From Andreprevotia lacus DSM 23236 (GTDB lineage Bacteria; Pseudomonadota; Gammaproteobacteria; Burkholderiales; Chitinibacteraceae): a stretch of DNA of 64,000 nt. Below are positions 40,296 to 50,652 of the stretch, piece by piece. The notes under the pieces are model-generated. The model was given only the letters and a program-made list of their open reading frames with translations, had not been told where the DNA came from and ran no database searches. The DNA lies in assembly GCF_900176275.1 (NCBI RefSeq), contig NZ_FWXD01000003.1, forward strand, positions 62,001 through 126,000, written 5' to 3'. Position 1 is the stretch's first letter; every line of letters begins with the position of its first letter. The translations under genes and the position numbers were made by a program.

Positions 40296-43200
40296 ATGAA
40301 ACGTATGCTGTTCAACGCGACGCAAGCCGAAGAGCTTCGCGTCGCGATTGTCGACGGTCAGAAACTGATCGACCTCGACATCGAAACCGTTGGTAAAGAA
40401 CAACGGAAATCGAATATCTACAAGGGTGTCATCACCCGCATCGAGCCCAGTCTGGAAGCCTGCTTCGTCGACTACGGCTGCGAGCGCCACGGTTTTCTGC
40501 CGTTCAAGGAAATCTCCCGAAACTACATGCAGGAAGATGGCGGCCGTGGCCGCGTGGCCGACCAGCTGCGCGAAGGTCAGGAAGTCATCGTGCAGGTGGA
40601 AAAGGACGAGCGCGGCAACAAGGGCGCAGCGCTGACCACCTACATCAGCCTGGCCGGTCGTTACCTGGTGCTGATGCCGAACAACCCGCGTGGCGGTGGC
40701 GTATCGCGCCGCATCGAGGGTGACGAGCGCCAGGAACTGCGCGCCGTCATGGACCAGCTCGAAACCCCGCACGGCATGAGCCTGATCGCGCGCACCGCTG
40801 CCATCGGCCGTGAAGTCGAAGAGCTGCAGTGGGACCTCAACTACCTGCTGCAACTGTGGCGCGCCATCGAAGGCGCCGGCAACGGCCAGTCGGGCGCCTT
40901 CCTGATCTATCAGGAATCGAGCCTCGTGATCCGCGCCATCCGTGATTACTTCCAGCCGGACATCGGCGAACTGCTGATCGACAAGGTCGACATCTACGAG
41001 CAGGCCCGCCAGTTCATGAGCCACGTGATGCCGGGCAATGTGCAGCGCGTGAAGCTGTATCAGGACGACGTGCCGCTGTTCTCGCGCTTCCAGATCGAAC
41101 ACCAGATTGAAACTGCATTCGCACGTGAAGTGGCCCTGCCGTCCGGCGGCGCCATCGTCATCGACAAGACCGAAGCGCTCTACTCCATCGACGTGAACTC
41201 GGCCCGCGCCACCAAGGGTTCGGACATCGAGGAAACCGCTGCACGCACCAACCTGGAAGCGGCCGACGAAATCGCCCGCCAGATGCGCCTGCGCGACGTT
41301 GGCGGCCTGATCGTCATCGACTTCATCGACATGGAAAACCCGAAGAACCAGCGGGAAGTCGAAAACCGCCTGCGCGAAGCGCTGCACCACGACCGTGCCC
41401 GCGTGCAGACCGGCAAGATCTCGCGCTTCGGCCTGATGGAACTGTCGCGCCAGCGCCTGCAGCCGTCGCTGGAAGAAACCACCCATATCGCCTGCCCGCG
41501 CTGCCATGGCACCGGCTTCATCCGCGGTACCGAATCGTCGGCACTGCACATCCTGCGCATCATTCAGGAAGAGGCCATGAAGGACAACACCGGCGCCATC
41601 CACGCGCAGGTGCCGGTCGATGTGGCCACCTTCCTGCTGAACGAGAAGCGTGCCGAACTGTTCGCCGTCGAAGCCCGCCTCAAGGTTGGCGTGGTGCTGA
41701 TCCCGAACGTGCATCTGGAAACGCCGAACTACAGCGTGACCCGTCTGCGCCACGACGATCTCAACCACATCGAGGAAGTGCTGCCGTCGTACAAGATGGT
41801 GGAAACCCCGGTCGAGGAAACCTACCAGCCGGGCAAGGCCAAGGAAGATCTGGCCAAGCGTCCGGAAGCCGCCGTCAAGGGCATCACCCCGGCACAACCG
41901 GCGCCGGTTCGCGAAGAGAAGCCCGAGCCGGTCAAGGTTGCGCCGAGCACCCCGTCGCTCTGGGGCCGCATCGTGGCCTGGTTCAGCGGCAAGTCCGAGG
42001 AAGCACCGGCTCCGGCCGAGCAGCCCAAGCGCAGCGAACGCTCGCGTGACGGCCGCCGCGACGGCCGCCGTGACCGCAACGAAAACCGTGGCGAAGGCCG
42101 CCGTGAACGTGGCGACCGTGCAGAGCGTGGCGAGCGCAACGACAAGAACGCCGAACGTGGCGAACGCAACGACAACAATCGCCGTGGCGGCAAGCCGCGC
42201 ATCGAGGAAGACCAGGCAGCGCGCAGCGAGCGCCAGCAGGGTCGTGGCGAGCGCGAGCAAAACCGCGAACCGCGCGCAGAGCGTGCTGAACGCGCCGAGC
42301 GCCCGGAACGTCAGGAACGCCAGCAACAGGCAGAGCGCGCCCCGGCCGCCGAGCGCAGCGAAGGCCAGCAGCAACGCGCCCCGCGCGCCGAGCGCCCGCC
42401 GCGCGAACCCCGCGCCCCGCGCAACGAGCAGAAAGCCAAGCCGGTCGAGGCTGAACAGCTTGAACCGGCCGTGATCGAGCCGACCGCCGTGGTGGAAGGT
42501 GCGCCGGAAGCCGCAGTGCCGGCCGAAGGCGAAGGCCGCAGCCGTCGTCGTCGTGGCCGTCGTGGTGGCCGTGGTGGTGAACGTGGCGAAAACGGCGCAC
42601 AAGAGACCGCAGGCGAAGGCAGCAATGCCGAGGGTGCGGAAGTTGCTGGCGAAACCGGCGTTGCCGAAGTGGCACCCGCTGCTGTTGCCGTTGCAGCCGT
42701 GGCTGCAACCGTCGCCGTCGAAGCTGCCGCCGTTGCAGAACCTGCGCCGACAGCCGCGCCGGTTGTGGCCGAAGTGGCCGCACCGGTCAGCGTAGCCGCT
42801 GTGCCGGCAAGCGAACCTGCTCCGGCGGCGGCCGCCGAAACCGCAGTGGCCGAAGCCCCGGCAGTCGAAGCTGTTGAAGCCGTTGCAGCACCGGTCATCG
42901 CGCCAGTAGCTGAACCGGTTGTGGTGGAGCCGGCACCTGTAGTGGCCGCAGCGGTGGAAGCCGTGGCAGCCCCGGTTGCCGAAACCGTCGCACCTACACA
43001 GGCCTCGCTGCCGCTGGAGGCTCCGGCCGCCAGCCCGGCGCTGCACGTGGTCACGCCGGAAGAAGCCGGTCTGGTGATGGTGGCAACGCGCAACGACACG
43101 CCGGCCCCGGTGGTCGACGTACCGGCAGCACCACAGCGCCGTCGCCGTCGTGATACCCAGGCGCAGGCCGCTGAAGCCGCTGCAGCCAGCGCACCGCTGG

Positions 43201-43349
43201 TACTGGTGGAAACACAGCAGGTCGAGGCTGTGGCCGCAGAAATCGCTCCGGCACCGGCCCGTCCGAGCCGTCGCGATCAGGCCCCTGCAGCCAGCAATGG
43301 CCAGTCTGGCGACCAGTCGCTGGTGCAGGTGGAAACCCGCAACGACTGA
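40296..43349 (+). CDS. rne: Ribonuclease E
   Basis: RNase E is the membrane-associated endonuclease that starts mRNA decay and processes rRNA and tRNA precursors. The 1017-residue protein has the S1 domain (about 35-125), the catalytic DNase I-like region with the Mg-binding Asp residues in SIDVNSARATKGSD and VIDFIDMEN, and the Zn-link CPRCHGTG that holds the tetramer. The C-terminal half after about 520 is disordered. It holds an Arg/Glu-rich RNA-binding region (about 575-715) and then long Ala/Val/Pro/Glu repeats ending near the stop. AGGAG lies upstream of the ATG. It is followed by a strong terminator. Confidence 0.96.
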   Translation: MKRMLFNATQAEELRVAIVDGQKLIDLDIETVGKEQRKSNIYKGVITRIEPSLEACFVDYGCERHGFLPFKEISRNYMQEDGGRGRVADQLREGQEVIVQVEKDERGNKGAALTTYISLAGRYLVLMPNNPRGGGVSRRIEGDERQELRAVMDQLETPHGMSLIARTAAIGREVEELQWDLNYLLQLWRAIEGAGNGQSGAFLIYQESSLVIRAIRDYFQPDIGELLIDKVDIYEQARQFMSHVMPGNVQRVKLYQDDVPLFSRFQIEHQIETAFAREVALPSGGAIVIDKTEALYSIDVNSARATKGSDIEETAARTNLEAADEIARQMRLRDVGGLIVIDFIDMENPKNQREVENRLREALHHDRARVQTGKISRFGLMELSRQRLQPSLEETTHIACPRCHGTGFIRGTESSALHILRIIQEEAMKDNTGAIHAQVPVDVATFLLNEKRAELFAVEARLKVGVVLIPNVHLETPNYSVTRLRHDDLNHIEEVLPSYKMVETPVEETYQPGKAKEDLAKRPEAAVKGITPAQPAPVREEKPEPVKVAPSTPSLWGRIVAWFSGKSEEAPAPAEQPKRSERSRDGRRDGRRDRNENRGEGRRERGDRAERGERNDKNAERGERNDNNRRGGKPRIEEDQAARSERQQGRGEREQNREPRAERAERAERPERQERQQQAERAPAAERSEGQQQRAPRAERPPREPRAPRNEQKAKPVEAEQLEPAVIEPTAVVEGAPEAAVPAEGEGRSRRRRGRRGGRGGERGENGAQETAGEGSNAEGAEVAGETGVAEVAPAAVAVAAVAATVAVEAAAVAEPAPTAAPVVAEVAAPVSVAAVPASEPAPAAAAETAVAEAPAVEAVEAVAAPVIAPVAEPVVVEPAPVVAAAVEAVAAPVAETVAPTQASLPLEAPAASPALHVVTPEEAGLVMVATRNDTPAPVVDVPAAPQRRRRRDTQAQAAEAAAASAPLVLVETQQVEAVAAEIAPAPARPSRRDQAPAASNGQSGDQSLVQVETRND

Positions 43350-43366
43350 TCGTTGTTCCGGGCCAG

Positions 43367-43396
43367 AAAAAAGCCGCTCATCCGAGCGGCTTTTTT
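43367..43396 (+). terminator. Terminator after rne
   Basis: A GCCGCTC / GAGCGGC 7-bp stem with a 4-base loop, preceded by AAAAAA and followed by six T. Confidence 0.93.
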
Positions 43397-43513
43397 CATA
43401 TGCGGCGCGCTCAAGGCGCAAAAAGCACGGCGCAAAAGTGGAAAGGCCGGCAATGCTGAACTAGCATTGTTTTGCAGTGCACATAAAAGCCAGCCTAGAG
43501 GGAGGCATCACTT

Positions 43514-44323
43514 ATGAAGCTAGAAGAACTGTTTGAACAAACACACAAGCTGCCGACCATTCCGCGCGTCGTACAGGAATTGATCGACAGTTTCGGCCAG
43601 GACGACATCGACATCGAGACCATTGCGAAGAAGATTTCGCTGGATCAGGTCATCACCGCCAAGGTATTGCGGCTGGCCAATTCGGCACACTTCGGCGCAT
43701 CGCGTCTGGTCGGCTCGGTCAATGAAGCCGTCATCGTGCTCGGCTTCAACACCGTGCGCACCCTGGTGGTCGCCTCGGGCGTCACCGGCGCCTTCGTCGC
43801 CATTCCCGGCTTTGACCGCAAGCAGTTCTGGAGCCGCAGCTTCCGCGTCGCCAATACCGCGCGCGCCTTTGCCAAGGCGGTCAAATACAATCCGGAAATC
43901 GCCTTTGCCAGCGGCATGATCCACAACATCGGCGAAATGATGATCCATATCGTGGCGCCCGAAATCGCGGTCAAGATCGACCGCTTTGTCGAGAGCGGCG
44001 GCAACCGCGTGCTGCTGGAAGACAACAACATCGGCTTCGACTATGTGATGGTGGGCGAGGAACTGGCACGCCGCTGGAACTTCCCGGACGAAATCCAGGC
44101 GGCCATCAAGTTCCAGAACGACCCCACCGCGCAGCCCAAGCCATCCAAGCTGACCGCAGTGCTGCATCTGGCGATCAAGCTGGAAGAGGCCGGCATCGAC
44201 CAGCCCGCGACAGAATGGCCGCAAGGCGTACTGGAGCTGCTGGGCCTGAACCCGGAGCAGGCTGCCGCGCTGTGGGACACGGCACGCGCCGAACCGGGCG
44301 GGCTGGAAGAGCTGCTGGGCTGA
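43514..44323 (+). CDS. HDOD domain signal-transduction protein
   Basis: This 269-residue protein is almost entirely an HDOD domain, an HD-related fold without the full metal site. It starts LPTIPRVVQELIDSF, with the characteristic KVLRLANSAHFGASRLVGSVNEAVIVLG and the FASGMIHNIGEMMIH segment. HDOD proteins are often found with chemotaxis, c-di-GMP and twitching motility genes; the role of this one is unknown. GAGGGAGG lies 12 bases upstream of the ATG. Confidence 0.9.
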   Translation: MKLEELFEQTHKLPTIPRVVQELIDSFGQDDIDIETIAKKISLDQVITAKVLRLANSAHFGASRLVGSVNEAVIVLGFNTVRTLVVASGVTGAFVAIPGFDRKQFWSRSFRVANTARAFAKAVKYNPEIAFASGMIHNIGEMMIHIVAPEIAVKIDRFVESGGNRVLLEDNNIGFDYVMVGEELARRWNFPDEIQAAIKFQNDPTAQPKPSKLTAVLHLAIKLEEAGIDQPATEWPQGVLELLGLNPEQAAALWDTARAEPGGLEELLG

Positions 44324-44335
44324 ACGCTGCCGACC

Positions 44336-44367
44336 AAAATCCTGCCGGCCGTATCGTGCAGGATTTT
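44336..44367 (+). terminator. Terminator after HDOD gene
   Basis: A perfect 10-bp inverted repeat, AAAATCCTGC / GCAGGATTTT, with a 12-base loop starts 13 bases after the stop codon. Confidence 0.8.
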
Positions 44368-44518
44368 GCCGGCATGACCAAGGCATTAAACGGCCGTTTA
44401 GGGTTTGCCCCAATTGTTGAAGCTTACAGCGCCACCTACGCTGCGGGCGAGTTGTAAGTGGTGGTATCACCTGTACCGCTGCTGATCGCGTTAAAAATTC
44501 AAACTGAGGGGATTTACC

Positions 44519-45268
44519 ATGAAGCTGCGTCAACTGGGTCTGATTGCCGGTGCGCTCTGCGCCGTTATTGCCTCGACTACGCTGGCGGCCGACAAGCCGC
44601 TGCAGGTAGCCACCGATGCAGCCTATGCGCCGTTCGAATCGCAGAACGAAAAAAAGGAAATCGTCGGTTTCGACGTGGACGTGCTGACCGCAGCAGCCGC
44701 CAAGTCGGGCCTGCACCTCAAGTTCGTCAACACCCCGTGGGAAGGCATTTTCGCCACGCTGGGCACGGGTGACCGCGACATTGTCTCCTCCGCCGTCACC
44801 ATCACCGACGAGCGCAAGCAGTCGATGGACTTCTCCGACCCCTACTTCGAAGCCAAACAGCTGATCGCCATCGGCCCGAAAAGCAAGATCACCAAGTTTG
44901 CCGACCTGAAGGACAAGAAGGTTGGCGTGCAGACCGGCACTACCGGCGACGAAGTAGTGCAAAAGCTGCTGGGCAAGACCAACCCCAACATCAAGCGCTT
45001 TGAATCGACCCCGCTGGCACTGAAAGAACTGCTGAACGGCGGCGTGGATGCCGTGGTGGCCGATAACGGCGTGGTGGTGAACTTCATCGCCAACAACAAG
45101 AACGACAAGCTCAAGACCATCGACGATGCCTCGTTCGCCAAGGAGTATTACGGCTTTGCGGTGAAGAAAGGCAACAAGGCCCTGCTGGAGAAGCTGAACA
45201 AGGGTATCGCCGCCATCAAGGCAGACGGCACCTACGCCAAGATCTACAAGAAATACTTCGGCAACTGA
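44519..45268 (+). CDS. Amino acid ABC transporter substrate-binding protein (family 3)
   Basis: This 249-residue periplasmic solute-binding protein has a signal peptide (1-23, cleaved after TTLA), then VATDAAYAPFESQNEKKEIVGFDVDV, GLHLKFVNTPWEGIFATLGTGD and KFADLKDKKVGVQTGTTGDE. It is most like basic or polar amino acid binding proteins (HisJ/GlnH type); the exact substrate is not clear. The permease follows, separated by an attenuator hairpin. No ATPase gene is nearby. Confidence 0.92.
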   Translation: MKLRQLGLIAGALCAVIASTTLAADKPLQVATDAAYAPFESQNEKKEIVGFDVDVLTAAAAKSGLHLKFVNTPWEGIFATLGTGDRDIVSSAVTITDERKQSMDFSDPYFEAKQLIAIGPKSKITKFADLKDKKVGVQTGTTGDEVVQKLLGKTNPNIKRFESTPLALKELLNGGVDAVVADNGVVVNFIANNKNDKLKTIDDASFAKEYYGFAVKKGNKALLEKLNKGIAAIKADGTYAKIYKKYFGN

Positions 45269-45294
45269 TCCAGCCGGCCGGGCCATGCCCATAG

Positions 45295-45323
45295 AGAAGC
45301 GCACGGCTCGTGCGCTTCTTTTT
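45295..45323 (+). terminator. Attenuator between binding-protein and permease genes
   Basis: An 11-bp stem, AGAAGCGCACG / CGTGCGCTTCT, is followed by TTTTT, 26 bases after the substrate-binding-protein stop. Partial termination here would keep the binding protein more abundant than the permease, the usual pattern. Confidence 0.85.
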
Positions 45324-45365
45324 ACGTCGGCCCTTGCATTCAATATTGTTTGAAAAGAAGAAATA

Positions 45366-46163
45366 ATGGACTTCATCCATTTCTGGGAAGGCGTGCAACA
45401 CGCCGTCCCGCCCCTCGCCCACTTCCAGTTGCAGATGATCTGGGAATACCGCGAGCTGTTTGTCGACGGCATCAAGATGACCTTGATGATCACCCTGATC
45501 TCCGTGGTACTGGGCACCCTGATCGGCCTGTTGATGGGCATGGCCCGTCTGGCCGACGTGCCGCACGGCCCGTGGAAATACCCGCTGCGCTTTTTCGTGC
45601 GCTGGCCGTCCGGCGCCTATGTAACGTTTTTCCGTGGCACACCGCTGTTCGTGCAGATCCTGCTGATCCATTTCGCGCTGATGCCCATGCTGGTGCACCC
45701 GGACGACGGGCTGCTGATCAGCGGCGAGCTGGCCGGCACCCTGCGGCAGGATTACGGTGCTTTCATGTCCGGCCTGGTGGCGCTCACGCTCAATGCCGGT
45801 GCCTATATCACCGAGATTTTCCGCGCCGGCATCCAGTCGATTGCGCGTGGCCAGTTCGAGGCCAGCCGCTCGCTGGGCATGAACTACTGGCAGACCATGC
45901 GCTGCGTGATCATCCCGCAGGCCTTCCGCCGCATGCTGCCGCCGCTGGGGAACGAGGCCATCATGCTGCTGAAAGACAGCTCGCTGGTCTCCGCCATCGG
46001 TCTGGCCGAGCTGGCTTATGCCGCGCGCACCGTAGCCGGCGCTTATTCGCGCTACTGGGAGCCCTATCTGACCATCTCGCTGATCTATCTGGTGCTCACC
46101 CTGTTGATGGCCAGCGGCGTGCATGCGCTGGAGCGCAAGTTCAAGGCCAGCGGCGGCGTCTGA
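45366..46163 (+). CDS. Amino acid ABC transporter permease
   Basis: This 265-residue inner membrane subunit has the family-3 type cytoplasmic loop EAA-like motif (QFEASRSLGMNYWQTMRCVIIPQAFRRMLPPLGNE) and FRGTPLFVQILLIHF, with about five membrane helices. It pairs with the preceding binding protein. No ABC ATPase gene follows within the window, so the ATPase must be encoded elsewhere. GAAGAAAT precedes the ATG. A shifted frame over the same region is a shadow. Confidence 0.93.
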   Translation: MDFIHFWEGVQHAVPPLAHFQLQMIWEYRELFVDGIKMTLMITLISVVLGTLIGLLMGMARLADVPHGPWKYPLRFFVRWPSGAYVTFFRGTPLFVQILLIHFALMPMLVHPDDGLLISGELAGTLRQDYGAFMSGLVALTLNAGAYITEIFRAGIQSIARGQFEASRSLGMNYWQTMRCVIIPQAFRRMLPPLGNEAIMLLKDSSLVSAIGLAELAYAARTVAGAYSRYWEPYLTISLIYLVLTLLMASGVHALERKFKASGGV

Positions 46164-46175
46164 CCTGCGCACGAC

Positions 46176-46211
46176 AATAAAAAACGGCGGAATCTTCCGC
46201 CGTTTTTTATT
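46176..46211. terminator. Bidirectional terminator between permease and rlmD
   Basis: A near-perfect inverted repeat of about 17 bp, AATAAAAAACGGCGGAA / TTCCGCCGTTTTTTATT, provides a T run in both directions. It serves the convergent permease and rlmD genes. Confidence 0.93.
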
Positions 46212-46252
46212 GTGTGGCCTGCATGCTGCACCTCGGCAACACAGCCAAGGCT

Positions 46253-47803
46253 TTACGCGCCAGTGTCATCCACCGGATTGCCTGCCGCAGCCTGCTCGGC
46301 CAGATAACGGGCACGCCGCGCCTCCTTCTCCACCTGCTTTTCCGCGCGCTTGGCATCGCGCTCGGCCTGCAGCGCAGCCTCCTTGGCGGCCTTGGCCTGT
46401 GTGGCCGCTGCCGCAGCGGCTTTCTGCTCGGCCTTCACTGCCTCACGCAGCGCCAGTTCGGCCGCTTCCATTTCAGCGACCTCGGCCTTGGTCAGACCAG
46501 GGCCGGTTTTCTCGAACCAGGCGATGGATTCAACGTGCGCAGTATGCGGGAACATATTGATCACGCCGGCCGACTTGAGCGTATAGCCCTTCACGTTCAC
46601 CAGCACATTGGCGTCACGTGCCAGCGTGGACGGGCTGCACGACACGTAAACGATGCGCTTGGGGCCGTGCTCGGCGCTGATGGCCTTGACCAGATCGATG
46701 GCGCCATCGCGCGGCGGGTCGATCAGCATCTTGTCGAAGCGGCCCAGCCTGTCCAGCCACTCCTCGGTCATTTCAAACAGGTTGGCCACGGCAAAGTCGG
46801 TCATGTGATCGAGCTTGTTGTGACGTGCACCTTCAAACGCACGCTCCACCAGCTGCTTGCTGCCCTCCATGCCCAGCACCTTGGCGCCACGGCGTGCGAT
46901 CGGCAGCGTGAAGTTACCCAGACCACAGAACATGTCGGCAATCACCTCGCCCGGCTGCGGGTCGAGCATCTTGATCGCACGCTCGACCATCACGCGATTG
47001 ACCGCATGGTTGACCTGGGTGAACTCGGTCGGCTTGAACGGCATTTCGATACCGAACTCGGGCAACACATAGGTCAGCGCCGGCGCATCAAGCGGATACA
47101 GCGGGTATGCCGTGTCCGGCCCCTTGGGCTGCAACCAGATCTGCACGTTCCAGCGGTCCGCATATTCCTTGAACAGTTTTTCGTCGGCCGCGTTGATGGC
47201 TTCCATATTGCGGAACACCAGCACGGTGACGTTCTCGCCCATCGCCAGCTCGATCTGCGGCATGCGGTCGAAAATCGACAGCTGGCCAACCAACTTGCGC
47301 AGGTGCGGCAACTGTTCGGAAATCGATGCCGGCATCACCTTGCACTCAGTCATGTCGGCAATGAAGCTGGAGCGCTTTTCATGAAAACCCACCAGCACCG
47401 TGCCCTTCTTGGCCACATTGCGCGCCGACAGCCGTGCGCGGTGGCGGTAACCCCATTCAGGGCCGTAGATGGCCGGCAGCATGGCCTCGGCCTTGACGTT
47501 GCCGATGCGCTGCAGATTGTCTTCCAGCACGCGTTGCTTGGCAGCCACCTGGGCCGAGAACTCCATGTGCTGGATCGAACAGCCGCCACACACGCCAAAG
47601 TGCGGACAGGCCGGCTCGGTGCGCATGAAGCTCTCGGTATGGATTTCGGTCGCCTGGGCGTTTTCGAAATTCGGCTTCTTGCGGTAGCTGCTGTAGGTCA
47701 CCGTCTCGAACGGCAAGGCACCATCGATGAAAATGGTCTTGCCGTCGACGCGCGCGACGCCGTGACCTTCAAAGTCCAGCGATTCGATTTTGGCTATGGG
47801 CAT
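46253..47803 (-). CDS. rlmD: 23S rRNA (uracil-1939-C5)-methyltransferase RlmD with C-terminal coiled coil
   Basis: RlmD makes m5U1939 in 23S rRNA. The 516-residue protein has an N-terminal TRAM domain, the 4Fe-4S ligands Cys66, Cys72, Cys75 and Cys153 ([10 protein letters not shown] and TEC), SAM-binding [14 protein letters not shown] and the catalytic [13 protein letters not shown]. It is about 80 residues longer than E. coli RlmD (433). From about 435 on it is a charged Ala/Lys/Glu-rich helix ([20 protein letters not shown]) that would form a coiled coil. The ATG begins [15 protein letters not shown]. Confidence 0.94.
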   Translation of the reverse strand: MPIAKIESLDFEGHGVARVDGKTIFIDGALPFETVTYSSYRKKPNFENAQATEIHTESFMRTEPACPHFGVCGGCSIQHMEFSAQVAAKQRVLEDNLQRIGNVKAEAMLPAIYGPEWGYRHRARLSARNVAKKGTVLVGFHEKRSSFIADMTECKVMPASISEQLPHLRKLVGQLSIFDRMPQIELAMGENVTVLVFRNMEAINAADEKLFKEYADRWNVQIWLQPKGPDTAYPLYPLDAPALTYVLPEFGIEMPFKPTEFTQVNHAVNRVMVERAIKMLDPQPGEVIADMFCGLGNFTLPIARRGAKVLGMEGSKQLVERAFEGARHNKLDHMTDFAVANLFEMTEEWLDRLGRFDKMLIDPPRDGAIDLVKAISAEHGPKRIVYVSCSPSTLARDANVLVNVKGYTLKSAGVINMFPHTAHVESIAWFEKTGPGLTKAEVAEMEAAELALREAVKAEQKAAAAAATQAKAAKEAALQAERDAKRAEKQVEKEARRARYLAEQAAAGNPVDDTGA

Positions 47804-47988
47804 GTTGCGGAAAACTTGCGTAAAAACCGGTAATTATACGCGTTTGGCGGCCTCAGCAGCAGCCGCAAGCACTGCATGCAACACCGATAGACCACTGTGA
47901 ACATGCTGACATGGAAATTTTTCACATACCTCACTAACATAGCGAAGATCCTGAAAATAATTTCCCATAACTTTCACGCTTGGTTGAC

Positions 47989-50577
47989 ATGCCAGATACC
48001 GCCATCATCACGCGCTCCAATGCCATGTCGCCGGACCATTTCTCTTGGCTGCGGCTGGAACAGTGGATACTCAGCAGCGATTGGGAACGCTTCTGCATCG
48101 AGCTTGCCAACCGCACACTGCAGGCTTTTCAGGGTCGGCGGGTGTTCCTGATCCTGCCTGCGGCGGGCCAGCCGGAAATCCATGCGCAGGCAGTCACCGG
48201 CCAGCGCGCGCTGGCCTTTGCCCAGCCGCAGCAGCCGGAGCACTTCTTCGGCCTGGCTGGCGAGGAGCTGATACGGCAAATGAGCGAGCCGGTGTTGTCC
48301 ATCCAGCCGGTTGACTATGCGCCACACGATATCTGGGATGACGTCACCGCCAGTTCGTCGCTGTACCGCGTTACCTTGCCACTGATGCATGCCAATACAC
48401 TGGTCGGGCTGCTGTACGTCGAGTTCGGCGATCTGGATCATGTCGCCGCCATACTCGACTCGGCCGCATTTCACCTGGAGTGCGAGGCCATTGCCTCGCT
48501 GCTGCTGGAGCGCCATGTCGCGCACAACCACGGCCGCGACAGCTCGCCCGACGAGATCACCGAACGCCTGCGCGTGGGCCTCATGCACGCGGAGGAAGAC
48601 CGCGCGCGGCTGCAAAAGCTGCATCAGGTCACGCTCAAGCTGACCGATGCCCCCGATCTGGACGAGCTGTACCGCCGTGCCGTCAGCCTGTCCCTGTCCG
48701 AGCTGGACCTGGACCGTGTGGCGATCTTCGAGACGGATTTCGACAAGAACGAAATGCGCGGTACCTATGGCACCGATAACAATGGCCAGCTGACCGACGA
48801 GCACTGGTTCATCAGCACGCTGCCGGTGCACCCGCTGTTCGAGGAAAGCCTCAAGCGCCCCGGTGAGGTCATCGCCAACGAAGATGCGGCGCTCTATTAC
48901 AACAAGGTAGTAGTCGGGCGTGGCTGGAATGCCATGATCGGCCTGTGGCTGGATGGCCGCATGATAGGCTGGATCGCCACCGACAACTTCCTGCGCCGCC
49001 GCCCGCTGCAACCGTCGCAGCGGGAAATGCTCAAGCTGTTTGCCGCCATCCTGTCGCAATTGATCGGCGTGAAGCGCGTCGAGCAGGAAATGCGCACGCT
49101 CAACCTGCAGCTGGCCGCCGCCCGCGACCACGCCGAGGCCGCCAACCGCGCCAAGAGCGAATTCCTGGCCACCATCAGCCACGAAATCCGCACCCCGCTC
49201 AATGGCGTGCTCGGTTTTGTGCAACTGCTGCGCGAAACCCCGCTGACCGGCGAGCAAACCGATTATGTCGATACCATCGCCCACTCCGGCGATACCCTGC
49301 TGTCGCTGATCAACGATCTGCTGGACTTCTCCAAGATCGAGGCCGGCAAATTCGTACTGGAAAGCAAACCCTTCGACCTGCGCGTGGCCGCAGCCGAGGC
49401 GTGCACCATGCTGGGCGCCCGCGCCGCCGAAAAGCGCCTGGCCTTGCGGCTGTCCATTGCTCCCGATCTGCCGGCCGGTTATCTGGGCGACGCCATCCGC
49501 ATGAAGCAGGTGCTGGTCAATCTGATCGGCAATGCGCTCAAGTTCACCGAGCAGGGCGAGGTCCACGTAACCCTGGCACCAGCCCCACAGGGCATCCGCA
49601 TCGCCGTCAGCGATACCGGCATCGGCATCGCGGCGGACAAGCTGCCGCAACTGTTCCAGCGCTTCTATCAGGTTGATTCGACCTCGACGCGCCGCTACGG
49701 CGGTACCGGTCTGGGGCTGGCCATCTGCAAACTGCTGGTCGAGCAGATGGACGGCGAAATCGGTGTGGAAAGTTGCGAGGCACACGGCACCACCTTCTGG
49801 TTCACCCTGCCCGCCAGCCCGGCCGATGCCGGCCCGCTCTGGGCCGCACACTGGCAAGCCTTGCCGGCCGACCTGGCCACCCTGGCCGGCTGCAAGCTGG
49901 GCTGGGACAGCAAGGCCCCCTACCACGATGACATCCGCACCGCGCTGGCCGGTGCCGAAGTCACCTGGGTGCCACCCGAGCAAGCCGACATCGTGTTCTG
50001 CGACAATGGCACCCGGCATGCGCATGCGCGCGGCATCATCATCCCCAGCTGGGATGTGCTGCGCGATCTGCCGCTCAACAGCAGGCCGCTCAAGCTGCCG
50101 CTGCTCAACCCGCAATACCTGGCGCGGCAACTGGCCACGCTGCTGCGCCCCGTGCTGCTCGGCCCGCCCCGTGCCGCCCCTCACAGCAGCGATGCCGGCC
50201 CCTTCCGCCTGCTGCTGGCCGAGGACAGCAGCGTCAACCAGCGCGTGATGAGCTATTTCCTGGCCAAGCGCGGTTATGAGGTCGTCGTCGCCCAGGATGG
50301 GCAGGAAGCCGTGCAACTGGCCAGCCAGTTCGATTTCGATCTGGTGCTGATGGACTGGCAGATGCCGCGCATGGATGGCCTGGCCGCCGCGCAGGCCCTG
50401 CGCGCGCAACCGCGCAGCCGCCACTGGCCCATCATTGCGCTGACCGCCAATGCTGGCAATGACAACGAAAGCCAATGCCTCGAGGCCGGCATGAACGCCT
50501 TCATCGCCAAACCCATCGACCTGCAGAAGCTCGATGCACTGATCCGCCACTGGCTGCCTGCAGCCAAGCCACACTGA
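47989..50577 (+). CDS. Hybrid sensor histidine kinase/response regulator with GAF domain
   Basis: This 862-residue protein without membrane helices has an N-terminal GAF-like region (about 20-180), a second GAF domain (about 205-375, [14 protein letters not shown]), HisKA with phospho-acceptor His398 in [12 protein letters not shown], and HATPase ([43 protein letters not shown]). A degenerate receiver-like segment (about 625-715) and a canonical receiver with phospho-Asp in LVLMDWQMP follow. The layout resembles BarA-like phosphorelay kinases. The start is taken as the ATG at 47989; a TTG three codons earlier is possible. rlmD is divergent. Confidence 0.9.
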   Translation: MPDTAIITRSNAMSPDHFSWLRLEQWILSSDWERFCIELANRTLQAFQGRRVFLILPAAGQPEIHAQAVTGQRALAFAQPQQPEHFFGLAGEELIRQMSEPVLSIQPVDYAPHDIWDDVTASSSLYRVTLPLMHANTLVGLLYVEFGDLDHVAAILDSAAFHLECEAIASLLLERHVAHNHGRDSSPDEITERLRVGLMHAEEDRARLQKLHQVTLKLTDAPDLDELYRRAVSLSLSELDLDRVAIFETDFDKNEMRGTYGTDNNGQLTDEHWFISTLPVHPLFEESLKRPGEVIANEDAALYYNKVVVGRGWNAMIGLWLDGRMIGWIATDNFLRRRPLQPSQREMLKLFAAILSQLIGVKRVEQEMRTLNLQLAAARDHAEAANRAKSEFLATISHEIRTPLNGVLGFVQLLRETPLTGEQTDYVDTIAHSGDTLLSLINDLLDFSKIEAGKFVLESKPFDLRVAAAEACTMLGARAAEKRLALRLSIAPDLPAGYLGDAIRMKQVLVNLIGNALKFTEQGEVHVTLAPAPQGIRIAVSDTGIGIAADKLPQLFQRFYQVDSTSTRRYGGTGLGLAICKLLVEQMDGEIGVESCEAHGTTFWFTLPASPADAGPLWAAHWQALPADLATLAGCKLGWDSKAPYHDDIRTALAGAEVTWVPPEQADIVFCDNGTRHAHARGIIIPSWDVLRDLPLNSRPLKLPLLNPQYLARQLATLLRPVLLGPPRAAPHSSDAGPFRLLLAEDSSVNQRVMSYFLAKRGYEVVVAQDGQEAVQLASQFDFDLVLMDWQMPRMDGLAAAQALRAQPRSRHWPIIALTANAGNDNESQCLEAGMNAFIAKPIDLQKLDALIRHWLPAAKPH

Positions 50578-50652
50578 TTCACCTTGCGTTTGCTATGCTG
50601 CACCGTGGCAGCCTGTTAGACTGTCGCCCCTTTGAGTTAGCGCCAAGTCATT

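Noticed and set aside
41900-43349. Frameshift or gene fusion in the rne tail
   Set aside because: The frame is continuous; the change of composition reflects the normally disordered RNase E scaffold region.
40137-43421. 1094-codon minus-strand open frame opposite rne
   Set aside because: Antisense shadow of the biased rne C-terminal repeats; composition is Gly/Ala/Arg/Cys-rich without motifs.
47974-50574. 866-codon minus-strand open frame opposite the GAF hybrid kinase
   Set aside because: The plus frame has complete HisKA, HATPase and receiver motifs; the minus frame has none.
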